Shown here: in pieces, positions 44,615 to 55,000 of the stretch
How positions within the stretch are numbered: position 1 is the stretch's first letter
How the letters are laid out: each line of letters starts with the position of its first letter
NCBI GenBank assembly: GCA_024102815.1
Contig: JAGFJJ010000056.1
Coordinates: forward strand, 1 to 64,000
Source: Phycisphaerae bacterium
GTDB taxonomy: Bacteria > Planctomycetota > Phycisphaerae > UBA1845
Length of the DNA stretch: 64,000 nucleotides
Direction of reading: 5' to 3'
The notes under the pieces: generated by a model
What the model was told of the DNA's origin: nothing
The model's input: only the letters and a program-made list of their open reading frames with translations
Databases searched by the model: none
Position numbers and translations under genes: made by a program

Positions 44615-45606
44615 AGGCCAACAACACCCGCCATTCCGGAAACGGGTGCAGCCAGCCTGGTCATCCCCAAGACACGCTGCAACTCCCCGGATTGGATGGA
44701 TCAAACCCGCTCGGTTTTCTTGCAGCCCTCGGCTTGTTGCGCGTGCTTGCCGAGTCACGTGACCATCGCGCCGTATTCATGCATTGGGTGGAAGGCCCCG
44801 GAACCTGGGTGCCCGAAATCAGTATTCATCCCGCTGGAGAGCTCAGCGAAGATGACGTGCTTGACCATCTTTCCGAGTCCCTTGCCGCAAGGCTGAGCGA
44901 TCACCCCGCGCAGTTGCTGGAGCGCTTCAAGCGCGCTGGAGACGCCGTCGAGGAGCGCCAGAAGATTTTTCGTGACGTATACTCCCAATGTGACAGGCTG
45001 GACCATGGGACTATGCATGCCAACTGGCTTGCTGCATTGGCGAGCGACGCCGCGCCTGCGGACGCGATCAACCAGCTTCAGACCGCTCGACGCGACTACT
45101 ATCTCAAGAACATCGCCTCCGTAATCGAACGGACGACCCGTGACCACCTCCAGCGGGCAATTTTCCGGCCGTGGGATTACGCCGACGCGCTGGACAATCA
45201 GTCCTTGCACCTAGATCCTGGCGAAGATCGTCGTCATGCCCATCAATGGAACCAGCCTTCAGGGGACCCGGACCGCAAGCGTTCGGGAGGAATGCTCGGA
45301 GCCAATCGACTCGCCATCGAGGCGATTCCGCTGTTTACGTCTATGCCCGAGAACGATGCGATGCGGACAATCGGATTCACGGGGAACCGCAGCCATGACA
45401 CGCGATGGACGTGGCCGATCTGGAGTGTGCCGATTCCCCTGTCGGTCGTTCGGTCCATGCTCGTGATTGCCGAGTTGCAGCAGTCGTCTCCTGGTCCCAC
45501 GGATGTCGCGTCGTTGCGCGCGAGAGGAATTGTGGCCGGATTTCGCACGAGGCGGATTCTGGTAAACAAGACACCGAATTTTACGCCCGCACAGCGGATC
45601 GCATAG
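44611..45606 (+). CDS. cas8u2: Type I-G Cas8-like subunit (GSU0052/Csb3-Cas8u group)
   Basis: 331 aa overlapping cas3 by 4 bp (ATGA). It opens with the motif LPGLDGSNPLGFLAALGLLRVL, seen in the short Cas8u proteins of this subtype, and has the expected length. It should act as the large subunit in target and PAM recognition. Exact naming among Csb3, Cas8u2 and Csx17 is uncertain. Confidence 0.75.
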   Translation: MKANNTRHSGNGCSQPGHPQDTLQLPGLDGSNPLGFLAALGLLRVLAESRDHRAVFMHWVEGPGTWVPEISIHPAGELSEDDVLDHLSESLAARLSDHPAQLLERFKRAGDAVEERQKIFRDVYSQCDRLDHGTMHANWLAALASDAAPADAINQLQTARRDYYLKNIASVIERTTRDHLQRAIFRPWDYADALDNQSLHLDPGEDRRHAHQWNQPSGDPDRKRSGGMLGANRLAIEAIPLFTSMPENDAMRTIGFTGNRSHDTRWTWPIWSVPIPLSVVRSMLVIAELQQSSPGPTDVASLRARGIVAGFRTRRILVNKTPNFTPAQRIA

Positions 45607-45702
45607 TTGGCGGGACCAACTTCCTCTCCGTGGGTTAGGGCTGAAGTACTGAACTCTTCCCGCCGATCTTTGACAAGTGAATAGCGCTCTGGGGCCACGG
45701 AG

Positions 45703-46557
45703 GTGAGCCATGACGGCCGAAATCGTTCCCCAGGAGTGGAACGAAGCGGACCTGCTCCCCGTCCGCATGCTCAACGAGTTCGCCTAACCCACGGAATCAA
45801 TCTATGGAACGCTTTTGATCGCGTCGCGCAGTTCGCCGCCGCGGCTCAGCCCGATCGTTGCCTTACTCTCGCGAAGGAACTCGTGTTCGCCAAGGGCAAC
45901 AATCAGCGGACCATGCTACGACGCAATGGCTCTCCCCCTTCGGCCGTGCTCGCCTCAATGAGTGACCTGTTCCCGCGGGTTCAGGCGGCCACTCGACTGG
46001 ACGAGCTGCTTGGTCTGGAAGGAAATCTCGCCGCGCAATACTTCCGACACTTCGGTGGGATGCTCAGGCCTCGTGATTTCGATGCCGCGTGGGACTTCAC
46101 TTCGCGGAATCGCCGCCCGCCAAAGGATCCCGTGAACGCGATGCTCTCCTTCGTTTACGCCATGCTGACAAAGGAGTTCACCGCCGCATTGCTGGCGGAG
46201 GGCCTCGATCCCTGGTGGGGCTTCTATCATCAGCCTCGCCACGGCCGACCGGGCCTCGCCCTTGACCTCATGGAACCGTTCCGACCGCTCGTCGCGGACT
46301 CTGCCGTGATCACCGCCGTAAACACAGGCATGTTGCGGACCCAGGATTTCGTCACCGCTGCTGGCGGCTGCGTCCTGAAACCCGCCGGCCGCAAAGCACT
46401 GATCCGCGCTTATGAATCACGCCTCGATCAGCTCGTTACCCATCCGGTATTCGACTATCAATGTTCTTGGCGAAGCATGGTCCGCATGCACGCCCGGCTC
46501 TTCAGCCGATGGCTTCGCGGCGACATTCCGCAGTACGCGAGCATTATTACGAGGTGA
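45703..46557 (+). pseudogene. cas4-cas1: cas4-cas1 fusion with internal deletion
   Basis: An ATG at 45710 with GGAGGTG gives MTAEIVPQEWNEADLLPVRM, then LNEFA and TAA at 45785. That is the expected N-terminus of a Cas4-Cas1 fusion (PVRMLNEF), cut just before the Cas4 core. In the next frame, open from GTG 45703, Cas1 resumes at about RLTHGINLWNAFDRVAQFAA and runs to 46557. The remaining Cas1 part keeps the metal-binding residues: Glu in LTKEFTAAL, His in FYHQPRHGRP and Asp in LALDLMEPFRP. Nearly all of Cas4 and the N-terminal beta domain of Cas1 are gone, with a frame change at the junction. Spacer integration is probably lost; an assembly error must be excluded. Confidence 0.8.
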
Positions 46558-46558
46558 A

Positions 46559-46852
46559 ATGACCTCACGACGGCAGTATCTCATCGCCTACGACATCAGC
46601 GACGACAAGCGCCGCACGGCGGTCTTCAAGCTGCTAATGGGCCAAGGAGACCATGTGCAGTTCAGCGTTTTCCTTTGCTCTCTCAACGAAACCGAACTTG
46701 CCCGCGTCCGCGGGCGGTTGGCGGAACTGATTCACGCGAGGGATGATCAGGTGATCTTCGTGGACTTGGGACTAGCCGAAAACAAATGCGCGCAGCTATT
46801 CGATTGCCTTGGAAAGCCGTACAATCCTCCGTCGAGGGTGCAGGTGATATGA
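46559..46852 (+). CDS. cas2: Cas2
   Basis: 97 aa, normal for Cas2. The ATG at 46559 follows GAGGTGAA and starts one base after the cas1 stop. The conserved N-terminal strand with acidic residue is YLIAYDISDD, followed by RRTAVFKLLMGQGDHVQFSV. It normally bridges Cas1 dimers during spacer integration. The frame is intact although its Cas1 partner is damaged. Confidence 0.93.
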   Translation: MTSRRQYLIAYDISDDKRRTAVFKLLMGQGDHVQFSVFLCSLNETELARVRGRLAELIHARDDQVIFVDLGLAENKCAQLFDCLGKPYNPPSRVQVI

Positions 46853-47037
46853 ACCGTGTCGCCGATCGCGAGCGGTGGAGTGGTATCCGATTTCCGGGAT
46901 CCGCTCGAACCCCTTGGAAAGAAAGGAGATATGCTCGTAACGCTGGACGTTCGGACTTCGACCCATTTCATCTTGCGGACCACCGCTCGATTCAGCGGCC
47001 GCAAGTGCTGGACTCTCACGGGTTTACAGAGTCGGCC
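46853..47037 (+). promoter_or_regulatory. CRISPR leader
   Basis: 185 bp between cas2 and the first repeat with no supported gene. Its position, and the repeat orientation ending ATTGAAGC, place the leader here and array transcription on the + strand. I could not assign promoter boxes with confidence. Confidence 0.65.
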
Positions 47038-49091
47038 ATTTCCACGACCTCACGGGCGTGGCCCCATTGAAGCCAGTTGCGACGCCAGCGACCCGTCATG
47101 CGCCATGGTCATTTCCACGACCTCACGGTCGTGGCCCCATTGAAGCATGGTCAACTGGCCTTTCGAAGATGTTGGCGAACAAATTTCCACGACCTCACGG
47201 TCGTGGCCCCATTGAAGCTCGGCCATGCGTTCCTGAGCGAGCATCATCGCCAAATTTCCACGACCTCACGGTCGTGGCCCCATTGAAGCTAGACGAACTC
47301 ATAAGACACGTCGTAGGCGCCGCCATTTCCACGACCTCACGGTCGTGGCCCCATTGAAGCATCTCCGCGGTAATGTGCTGCAGGCAGTCATCGCCATTTC
47401 CACGACCTCACGGTCGTGGCCCCATTGAAGCGACAAAAGTGTGCCAGTGTGGCATACTTTATATGTCATTTCCACGACCTCACGGTCGTGGCCCCATTGA
47501 AGCTGGTCGACCGGCAGGCTGACGCGCTCGGTGTGCGGAATTTCCACGACCTCACGGTCGTGGCCCCATTGAAGCACGTTGGGGCTGACCGCTTTGGCCG
47601 CGACGCCTTGCAATTTCCACGACCTCACGGTCGTGGCCCCATTGAAGTACGGCCATGCCCACCGTGATGAGTGCCATCGTCACGATTTCCACGGCCTTTC
47701 GGTCGTGGCCCCATTGAAGCGATCACATCACGTCGCAGATGGCCCGGGCCAACGGCCATTTCCACGACCTCGCGGTCGTGGCCCCATTGAAGCAGCCATT
47801 CCCGCCGATGGTCCAGGGCCTTCCAGCCATTTCCACGACCTCACGGTCGTGGCCCCATTGAAGCCATGGTTGCAACGATTGCGTCTTGAATCGTCTTCCA
47901 GATTTCCACGACCTCACGGTCGTGGCCCCATTGAAGCCTCGTCGCCCGCAGGTGTCGCTACGACGCGCCGCACACATTTCCACGACCTCACGGTCGTGGC
48001 CCCATTGAAGCAGCGTGTGAGGCACGGCCCAGTCGCGGAAGGCCATGATTTCCACGACCTCACGGTCGTGGCCCCATTGAAGCGCCAGGGGCTCGGGCCG
48101 GGAACGGTCGTAGGTGGCGGATTTCCACGACCTCACGGTCGTGGCCCCATTGAAGCTCTTTCAGCCAGGCCCAGGCGTCCGCGAGGGTGTTCATTTCCAC
48201 GACCTCACGGTCGTGGCCCCATTGAAGCGTACCGGACCTCAAGCAGATCAACTCCACCGTCCAGCATTTCCACGACCTCACGGTCGTGGCCCCATTGAAG
48301 CTGCGGATTCGTCGGATTGCCGTACGGTTCGGCGTCATTTCCACGACCTCACGGTCGTGGCCCCATTGAAGCAATGCGATAAAACATGCTTCCTTATGAG
48401 AAGCTGAATTTCCACGACCTCACGGTCGTGGCCCCATTGAAGCTTTCCTCTCAAGTGGTCTGTCCTTGGCGTCTCCGCCATTTCCACGACCTCACGGTCG
48501 TGGCCCCATTGAAGCGTTGCGAGGCGGGGGTTGGTGGCTTTCGGGCTGCCTCATTTCCACGACCTCACCGTCGTGGCCCCATTGAAGCTAATCCTGCCGG
48601 CGGCGCTCGGCGTCGACCTGATCCATTTCCACGACCTCACCGTCGTGGCCCCATTGAAGCCATTGCGTCAAGCATCTCGACGTTCGTGGGGATGGCGATT
48701 TCCACGACCTCACGGTCGTGGCCCCATTGAAGCCAGGCGGTCGAGTCGGGCGACATGCTCGCCGAATAAATTTCCACGACCTCACGGTCGTGGCCCCATT
48801 GAAGCACCAATCGCCCGCCTTCATCGCGTCATTGCTCGGGATTTCCACGACCTCACGGTCGTGGCCCCATTGAAGCGGCCCGATCGGATTTGTGAAGTAG
48901 GCGTCCAGCTCGATTTCCACGACCTCACGGTCGTGGCCCCATTGAAGCGCTCTGCACCAGCACGACCGCGAGATCTATGCGGCATTTCCACGACCTCACC
49001 GTCGTGGCCCCATTGAAGTACGGCCATGCCCACCGTGATGAGTGCCATCGTCACGATTTCCACGACCTATCGGTCGTGGCCCCATTGAAGA
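47038..49091 (+). CRISPR. CRISPR array, 29 repeats and 28 spacers
   Basis: 36-bp repeats begin ATTTCCACGACC and end CCCCATTGAAGC, with a palindromic stem CCACGACC-TCAC-GGTCGTGG. Spacers are 35-38 bp. Repeat starts include 47038, 47111, 47183, 47254, 47325, 47396, 47468, 47540, 47613, 47685, 47758, and on to 48984 and 49056. Variant repeats are number 1 (GGGCGTGG in the stem), 10 (CGGCCTTTCGG), 11 (CTCGCGG), 22, 23 and 28 (CTCACCG), and 29 (CCTATCGG, last base A). Repeats 9 and 28 end in T rather than C. The concentration of variants at the right end marks that side as the old trailer end. The 3' part ATTGAAGC should form the crRNA 5' handle. Confidence 0.98.
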
Positions 49092-49381
49092 CATCGATCA
49101 GCGATCGCGTGCTCAAGTTGACCTGCACGGCCGAAGACATGGTCCCGCTGGCGGTAGCCGCAGCATTCGACAAAGGCATTCACAAGTGGAACCCTACCGA
49201 GCGGGCCGAGCTCATGGCCGAACTCGACGCCGCCTACTTTCACCTCTACGGCCTCAGTCGCGACGAAGTTGAATATGTCATGTCCACCTTCGCCGGGGCT
49301 TCGAAGGCGGAGCAATTCGATTTCGGCGATGCGACGACGGCCGACCTCGTCCTTGAGGCATATGACGTGCTTAGCAATTAG
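49091..49381 (+). pseudogene. C-terminal fragment of an Eco57I/type IIG-like methyltransferase
   Basis: The frame is open from the array into 96 codons ending TAA at 49379-49381. From RVLKLTCTAEDMVPLAVAAA through ELMAELDAAYFHLYGLSRDE and VEYVMSTF to LVLEAYDVL it matches the C-terminal end of large Eco57I-like restriction-methylation or PglX-type proteins. No start, catalytic motif or upstream part is present. The last CRISPR repeat directly replaces what should lie before it. Confidence 0.65.
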
Positions 49382-49560
49382 ACTCTGTCTGTGCGTGTAA
49401 AGATCTCTTTCTCTGGGGGTTAGAGCCGCGGCGGCAAGCAATAGTCAAAGGGGGAGAAGCATCCGTCGATCGCCTCACTTGACCAATCCCCCGGCGGCGA
49501 TGATCATTCAAAGCCAAGCCTTTGAACTGAGGACCTCAACCGTCCGTAGCGGAGCCAGAC

Positions 49561-51303
49561 ATGCGCAGCGCTGATCCCTTCCGCAGAACTCAATTTCTAA
49601 TTGGAATCCTGATCGCGGGCCTGTTCCATCCGGTTACTGAAGCACTCGGTCAGGGGTGCACCTGGACAGGGTGTGTCCCGGCATGCACCGACGACGCGGC
49701 GCCGCCAGTGTCAGGTGCCGGAGACAAAATCACCTGCCCGGTCTTTACCATCCCACCGGCTCCCCCTTTCCCGCCGGCAGACAACCGCACGTACGTTTAC
49801 AGCGAGACGATCACCCAACATTGTCAAGTCGACGGCAAACCATGGGGGAAGGAATTCCGATTCCCGAGATTCGTAAACAAGGCGGATCAGGATGGCTACT
49901 TGTACGATGTACCCATCCTTCAGGCCAAGGGCTTGGTCGGCATGCACGCTCGTCTTACGATTGCGGCCTACGATGTTGACAGCGGAGTACGCAGTGACTG
50001 CTTCGGGTCGGAAGCCGACGAGGTCTGGTTCAACGGTCGCCGCTATGGCTACCTCAAGGGTGGAGACCACGCTTGGGCTGTAACCTCCTTCAACATTCCG
50101 GTCGATCGGGTGCGCTTTCCATCGGCGCCTGGCTTGAAGAACTACCCCTTCAACGAACTACTAATCAAGGTTGATGTGAAAAAGCAGTGCCGGTGCATGA
50201 CCGTCGGCTGGTTTTCATTGGAGCTGCAGGCGGCGGCGCCCGTCGTGCTGCTGCACGGCGCGGGGCAAACGAATGCCTTCTGGCGCAAGAGCGTGATCAC
50301 GTTTACGAAGGGTCTCGACGCGGAACGAATCCCATGGGACGCATCGAGCACGCACACTGATCCCAGTATAGCCGTCAGTGCGGTTCGTATCAACTCGAAC
50401 CTTGAGAACATTATCCGGCCGCAATTCTTCACCAACGACTACGGAGTCAACGAGATACATCTCGTTGCCCACAGCAAGGGCGGCTTGGATGCGCTTCGTT
50501 ACTTGGGGACCTTCTACCGCGACCAGATCGACCAGTCACCACACCCCTTCCGCGTGCTCACACTGACGACATTGGACAGCCCCCTGGGCGGCACGCCGGG
50601 AGCCAACGTGCTGGACACGTTCCGGGCCCACGCCGGACGAATTCGCAGCGTTGAGGGCTTCCCTAGTGATTTCTGGACCAACGTCCTCTTGCCGTTCCTC
50701 GATTCGATATTTGGCAACGGAATCGCGACCCTGACGACGGAGGGGCACGGAAATCCGCTGTCCCTTACCTCCCAGGACGGCCCGACGGCGCTTTCCGTCG
50801 TCAGAGATGCCATGAGAACCATCAAGAAGCTGGGGCCCAACCGGCCCAGGATCATTACGACCGCATCCGACCTGGACGTAAACGGCAACGGCAAACTGGA
50901 TTGCAGTGAAACGCAGGGAATCGAGGCCTTTTTTCCAAACCCTCTGTGCATTCTCACCGGCGCGCTGGATGTCCTTTATCAGAACCTGCGCGATGTCGCC
51001 GACGCCCGTGCGGAGAGTAACACCTGCTGGGGTCTTTTGCCCTGCATCTTGATCACTGCTGTTCCCGCGGCACAGCCGCAGCTCAATGACATCCTGGTCA
51101 CGATCGAAGGCGCCCGCGGCCCTGATTCCGTCCGCGCCGTGGCAACCCCCATTCCGAGCTACGTCGGTTCGAAGGGAAAAAACCACGCGAACATCGCCAC
51201 CAAGACGGTAGCTGAAGAAGTCATCGCCCAACTCGGCACCCAGGACAAGCAGGTTGGGGGGATGCGCCCGCTTCCCCATGTCGTGCAGCCCCCCGCCCAA
51301 TAA
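49561..51303 (+). CDS. Secreted lipase-like alpha/beta hydrolase
   Basis: 580 aa starting ATG 49561. The signal peptide is FLIGILIAGLFHPVTEALG. Residues ~30-220 form a cysteine-containing N-terminal region of unknown fold. The hydrolase domain starts at APVVLLHGAGQTNAFW (oxyanion-hole motif) and has the nucleophile elbow VAHSKGG with Ser 305. A candidate catalytic His lies in KGKNHANIA near the C-terminus. It likely cleaves esters or lipids outside the cytoplasm. First gene of a three-gene operon of exported proteins. Confidence 0.75.
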   Translation: MRSADPFRRTQFLIGILIAGLFHPVTEALGQGCTWTGCVPACTDDAAPPVSGAGDKITCPVFTIPPAPPFPPADNRTYVYSETITQHCQVDGKPWGKEFRFPRFVNKADQDGYLYDVPILQAKGLVGMHARLTIAAYDVDSGVRSDCFGSEADEVWFNGRRYGYLKGGDHAWAVTSFNIPVDRVRFPSAPGLKNYPFNELLIKVDVKKQCRCMTVGWFSLELQAAAPVVLLHGAGQTNAFWRKSVITFTKGLDAERIPWDASSTHTDPSIAVSAVRINSNLENIIRPQFFTNDYGVNEIHLVAHSKGGLDALRYLGTFYRDQIDQSPHPFRVLTLTTLDSPLGGTPGANVLDTFRAHAGRIRSVEGFPSDFWTNVLLPFLDSIFGNGIATLTTEGHGNPLSLTSQDGPTALSVVRDAMRTIKKLGPNRPRIITTASDLDVNGNGKLDCSETQGIEAFFPNPLCILTGALDVLYQNLRDVADARAESNTCWGLLPCILITAVPAAQPQLNDILVTIEGARGPDSVRAVATPIPSYVGSKGKNHANIATKTVAEEVIAQLGTQDKQVGGMRPLPHVVQPPAQ

Positions 51304-51334
51304 TTTCGCGGGCGCAGGATTGAAAGGGATCAAT

Positions 51335-52075
51335 ATGATCCGTGCCTTCATCTTTGGATCCTTGATACTCGGCGCCGTCATGGGATGTAACTTGAATCCC
51401 GCCGGCGGGGAGAGCGACGTACCCTGCTTCGAGACGCCGGAATGGCGGGAGGGGGAACTCGCTTATTTTGCGTTGCGCTACGAGACTGAAGGAAGTGACG
51501 TCCTGCTTCTCACAGCCCAGACATTTGACAATCGCCGCGACGACTTTCAGGACGACGAGGTTGACTACATCCCGAATTTGGCCGTCTATCGCTTTGACCC
51601 GGCCGAGGGCACGGGCCGCCGGGTTGACGATTCCGTCTGGGACGACGCCACCGGACCGACACAGGAGTGTTGCACGTCCGTCCTGCCGCGGGAGCCGTTC
51701 GAGTTGTTCGGGACGCAGTTGTTTTTCGAGGGCCTGCTCGTGAGCGTTGCGGGAGGCAAGGCGCTCAAGACATCGGACGCCCCACAGAGCGAGGCACTGG
51801 CGGTGCTGTCGACCAACGGCCGGATCAGCAGGTTTTATCCATTGGGATCAGGACAGCATTATCACCAGATCTTCTCGCGCCTTGACGGAAGACCGTTGGG
51901 CCCGGCGCGCAGGCTTGCGATAGGCGGGTTGGAGAACGGCACAGCCGCGATGCAATGGACTACGGACGAAAGGTACGTCGTTTACGAGCAGGCGCTAGAC
52001 GATCTGCTTGGGATTGGCCGAGTCTGCATCGTGCCAGTTACGGAGCAATTGCCGAGCAATACAGAAGGGAACTAG
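51335..52075 (+). CDS. Lipoprotein of unknown function
   Basis: 246 aa. The ATG at 51335 follows AAAGGGAT, and the longer frame from 51254 overlaps the hydrolase and is not needed. The N-terminus FIFGSLILGAVMGC is a clear lipoprotein signal with the acylated Cys at 18. The body is acidic with no recognised domain. It lies 31 bp after the hydrolase and 3 bp before the next gene, so it probably belongs to the same exported assembly. Confidence 0.7.
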   Translation: MIRAFIFGSLILGAVMGCNLNPAGGESDVPCFETPEWREGELAYFALRYETEGSDVLLLTAQTFDNRRDDFQDDEVDYIPNLAVYRFDPAEGTGRRVDDSVWDDATGPTQECCTSVLPREPFELFGTQLFFEGLLVSVAGGKALKTSDAPQSEALAVLSTNGRISRFYPLGSGQHYHQIFSRLDGRPLGPARRLAIGGLENGTAAMQWTTDERYVVYEQALDDLLGIGRVCIVPVTEQLPSNTEGN

Positions 52076-52078
52076 GCG

Positions 52079-55000
52079 ATGAGTCGTGCATCTCGAAGAC
52101 CGGTCGTGACCGCCACGTGCGTCCTTTGCGTCGCGCTTTCTTCGGCCCGTTCGCTAGCGCAGGATGATCGCGCGATCCCCTTGACCGACGCCCGGGTTGA
52201 CGTTGCCCGGCTGACCTCGGGTGCTTCGTCGCAGCAGTCCACGTTCCTAATTGACGACGCGGAAACGGTGCGCATTCACGTCATCGGCACAATTCCGCTT
52301 GCCTCAGTTCAGATCCAGCTTCCGGGCGGCGGAACCGTGACGCCCGCCAACGCTGAAGCGACTTACGGCGGCAGCTACCGTGAGATCCAGATTACGGACC
52401 CCGATCCGGCCTGCGCTTCGATTCCCTTCCTGTGTATGCCCGGTTCGCACCATTTCTACGAGCTGCCGTCCCAGGGAACGGGCAACTACACCGTGACCTA
52501 CGGGGCGGCCGACCCACTATGCCCGACCTGCGACGCGGCGGTCCTCATCGAAGTCGTAACCGACAGCCCCATACGGGTTGCGGTCACAGTGTTGCCGGCG
52601 AAGCTCAAAGCGGGATCGTCATTGACCATTGCCACCCTGGTTTTCGACGGAGACACGGCCGTACAGGGAGCGACCGTAACGGCTCACGTGAAGCCGTCAA
52701 CTGGTGCAGCGTACACCGACGTACCGCTGCTTGACGACGGCAACTTTGCAGATGCCCAGGCCGGAGATGGTGTCTACAGCGCCACGTTCAGCACGCTGAC
52801 GGCGCTGACGGACACATACGACGCCACCGTCGAAATATCCGGCACGAGCCGGGGCTTCCCGTTTCAACGCCAAACGGCAACACGATTCTATGCCTATGTA
52901 CCGCCGGCGAAGTTCAGTTCGTCCCTCGGACTTTCAGACCAAGGCATCGATTCCGACACCCCCCCGAATGGTCTGTTCGACCGGTTCGAGATTTCCGCGA
53001 AAGTGGATGTTAGCGTGACCGGCGACTACTCGCTCGTTGCCTTTCTGGACACGCCGAACGATGGCGCACTTCTTGGTTTACTGCGACAGCACCTCACTGC
53101 AGGAATGGGCCGGACAATCAAGGCTGATGTATCCGCCGAAGATGTCTTGGAAAACGGCGAAGACGGTCCGTTCGAGATGACCGAGTTGCAGCTGGTGTAC
53201 CACGATCCTCAACCGGAGGGCGAGCTTCCAACAACGGTTGATGAGCTTGCGTTCGACCCTGTCTACAACACCTCCTCGTACGCGGTAGTCAATTTCGACC
53301 GATCACCGTTGATCATTCATTTGGACGATGTCACGTCTCAGGCCGTTGACACCGATGGCCCGCCCGACGGCCTTTACAATGCGCTCACGTTCCAGATTCC
53401 GTTCGACTTCCTTTTGGAAGGCACGTATACGTCTTCAGCCGCCCTCATGGGCGCATGCGGATCAGACGTTTCCGCCGAGATTGCCCGGACCGAAGGCCAG
53501 TTTCAGGTCCAGGCGCCGTGGACGAACCCTGTCGTTGTCACCGTCGAGTTTGACGGCGCCCCTATCGGCGAGGCCGGAATCGACGGAATCTACGAGCTCA
53601 AGAATCTAGTAATCACGGGCCCTACCTCATTTCTGGGCTGGGACGTTGCACAGACTTCGACTTCCTACCTGGCCTCACAGTTTGAAGGTTGGGCCGGGCT
53701 GCCCGACTGCGATTCCAATCTTGTTTCTGATGTTTGCGATCTCGCGATCGATCCCAATCGAGACTGCGACAATGACGGCATGCTGGATGCCTGTGGCACC
53801 CCTGAAACCGGTGCTTGCTGCGACCTGGCGGATGGAACATGTACGGACGGAATATCCGCATGCCTTTGTCCCGGCAAATTCGAGGTCGGAGAATCGTGCG
53901 CTACAATCAGTCCTGCGTGCGATTCAGGCGCATGTTGCGTCAAGGACGGCCCCGAGTCGGACCACTGTGACCCACTCTTAACAACCGAGGCGCAATGCGC
54001 TGGAGAGCAGCAGCCTACCATCTTCGTGCTTGGCGGCGTCTGCGGTCAATCCGGCCTCTGCCCTTGGCCAACCTGTTACGATGCTACCGGCTGTTGCTTC
54101 GAAGAGAGGACGGGGGAGATAGGTTGCAATGACGTTTGGTGCTGTGATGCCGTGTGCAGATTTGATTCCTACTGTTGCAACGGCGAATGGGATGACGTAT
54201 GCGTGGATGAGGCCGCTGATCTCTGCGGACAAAACTACAGTGATTGCAACGGAAATGGGCTCCCCGACGATACCTGTGACATCGCAGAGGGCAACAGTCA
54301 AGACTGCAATTCGAATGCCGTCCCGGACGAATGTGATATTGAATCCGGGCTATCAGCGGATTGCGATTACGACGCAATTCCCGACGAGTGCATGGCTCCG
54401 CTAACAGGGGCGTGCTGCGAGTCCGAATCCGGCCAATGCGTGAACGGCGTAAGCGAGTGCGACTGCCTTGGACGCTTTGCCCTGGGAACCTCCTGCGCAG
54501 CGCTTCAGCCCCCTTGCACGCATGCTTGTTGCCAGTCCGACGGCTCTTGCAGCGACGAAACGCTGGCGTCCTGTGCGGCGATCGGTGTTCTCGTACCGGG
54601 AAGCGCCTGCAATGACCCGGGAATGAGCTGCCCCACATGCCCGACCCATACCGGAGATTGCTGTCAGCCTCACGCATCTCCCTGCTGCGAGAACGCTAAT
54701 TGCTCGACCGAGGTATGCATCTATGACAGTTTCTGCTGCGACGTGGTCTGGGACAGTACCTGCGCGCTCGAAGCCGGTATGGTCTGCGACGTGAGCTGCC
54801 CGGGACCCGTGGTTGATCCGCCGTTGATTATTACGACATATCCTCACGGTGCCCGGAAGCAGCGTTACGTTTCTTTTGCACCACAAGGATCGCACACGTA
54901 CACAGCGTTCCAGATTCAGGATATTGGTTCTGGCGGGCCCTGGTATTACATCAGCACTCCGCGCACATCGCCTGCATCGATCGTCGGACAAGGCCTGACT

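Noticed and set aside
45703..45787. Possibility that the cas4 stub is a separate small gene
   Set aside because: Its residues PVRMLNEF match the opening of Cas4-Cas1 fusions and it stops just before the Cas4 core; a truncated fusion is the simpler reading.
47050..49063. Several frames on both strands reading FHDLTVVAPLK or LQWGHDREVVE repeatedly
   Set aside because: These are translations of the CRISPR repeat and spacers, not proteins.
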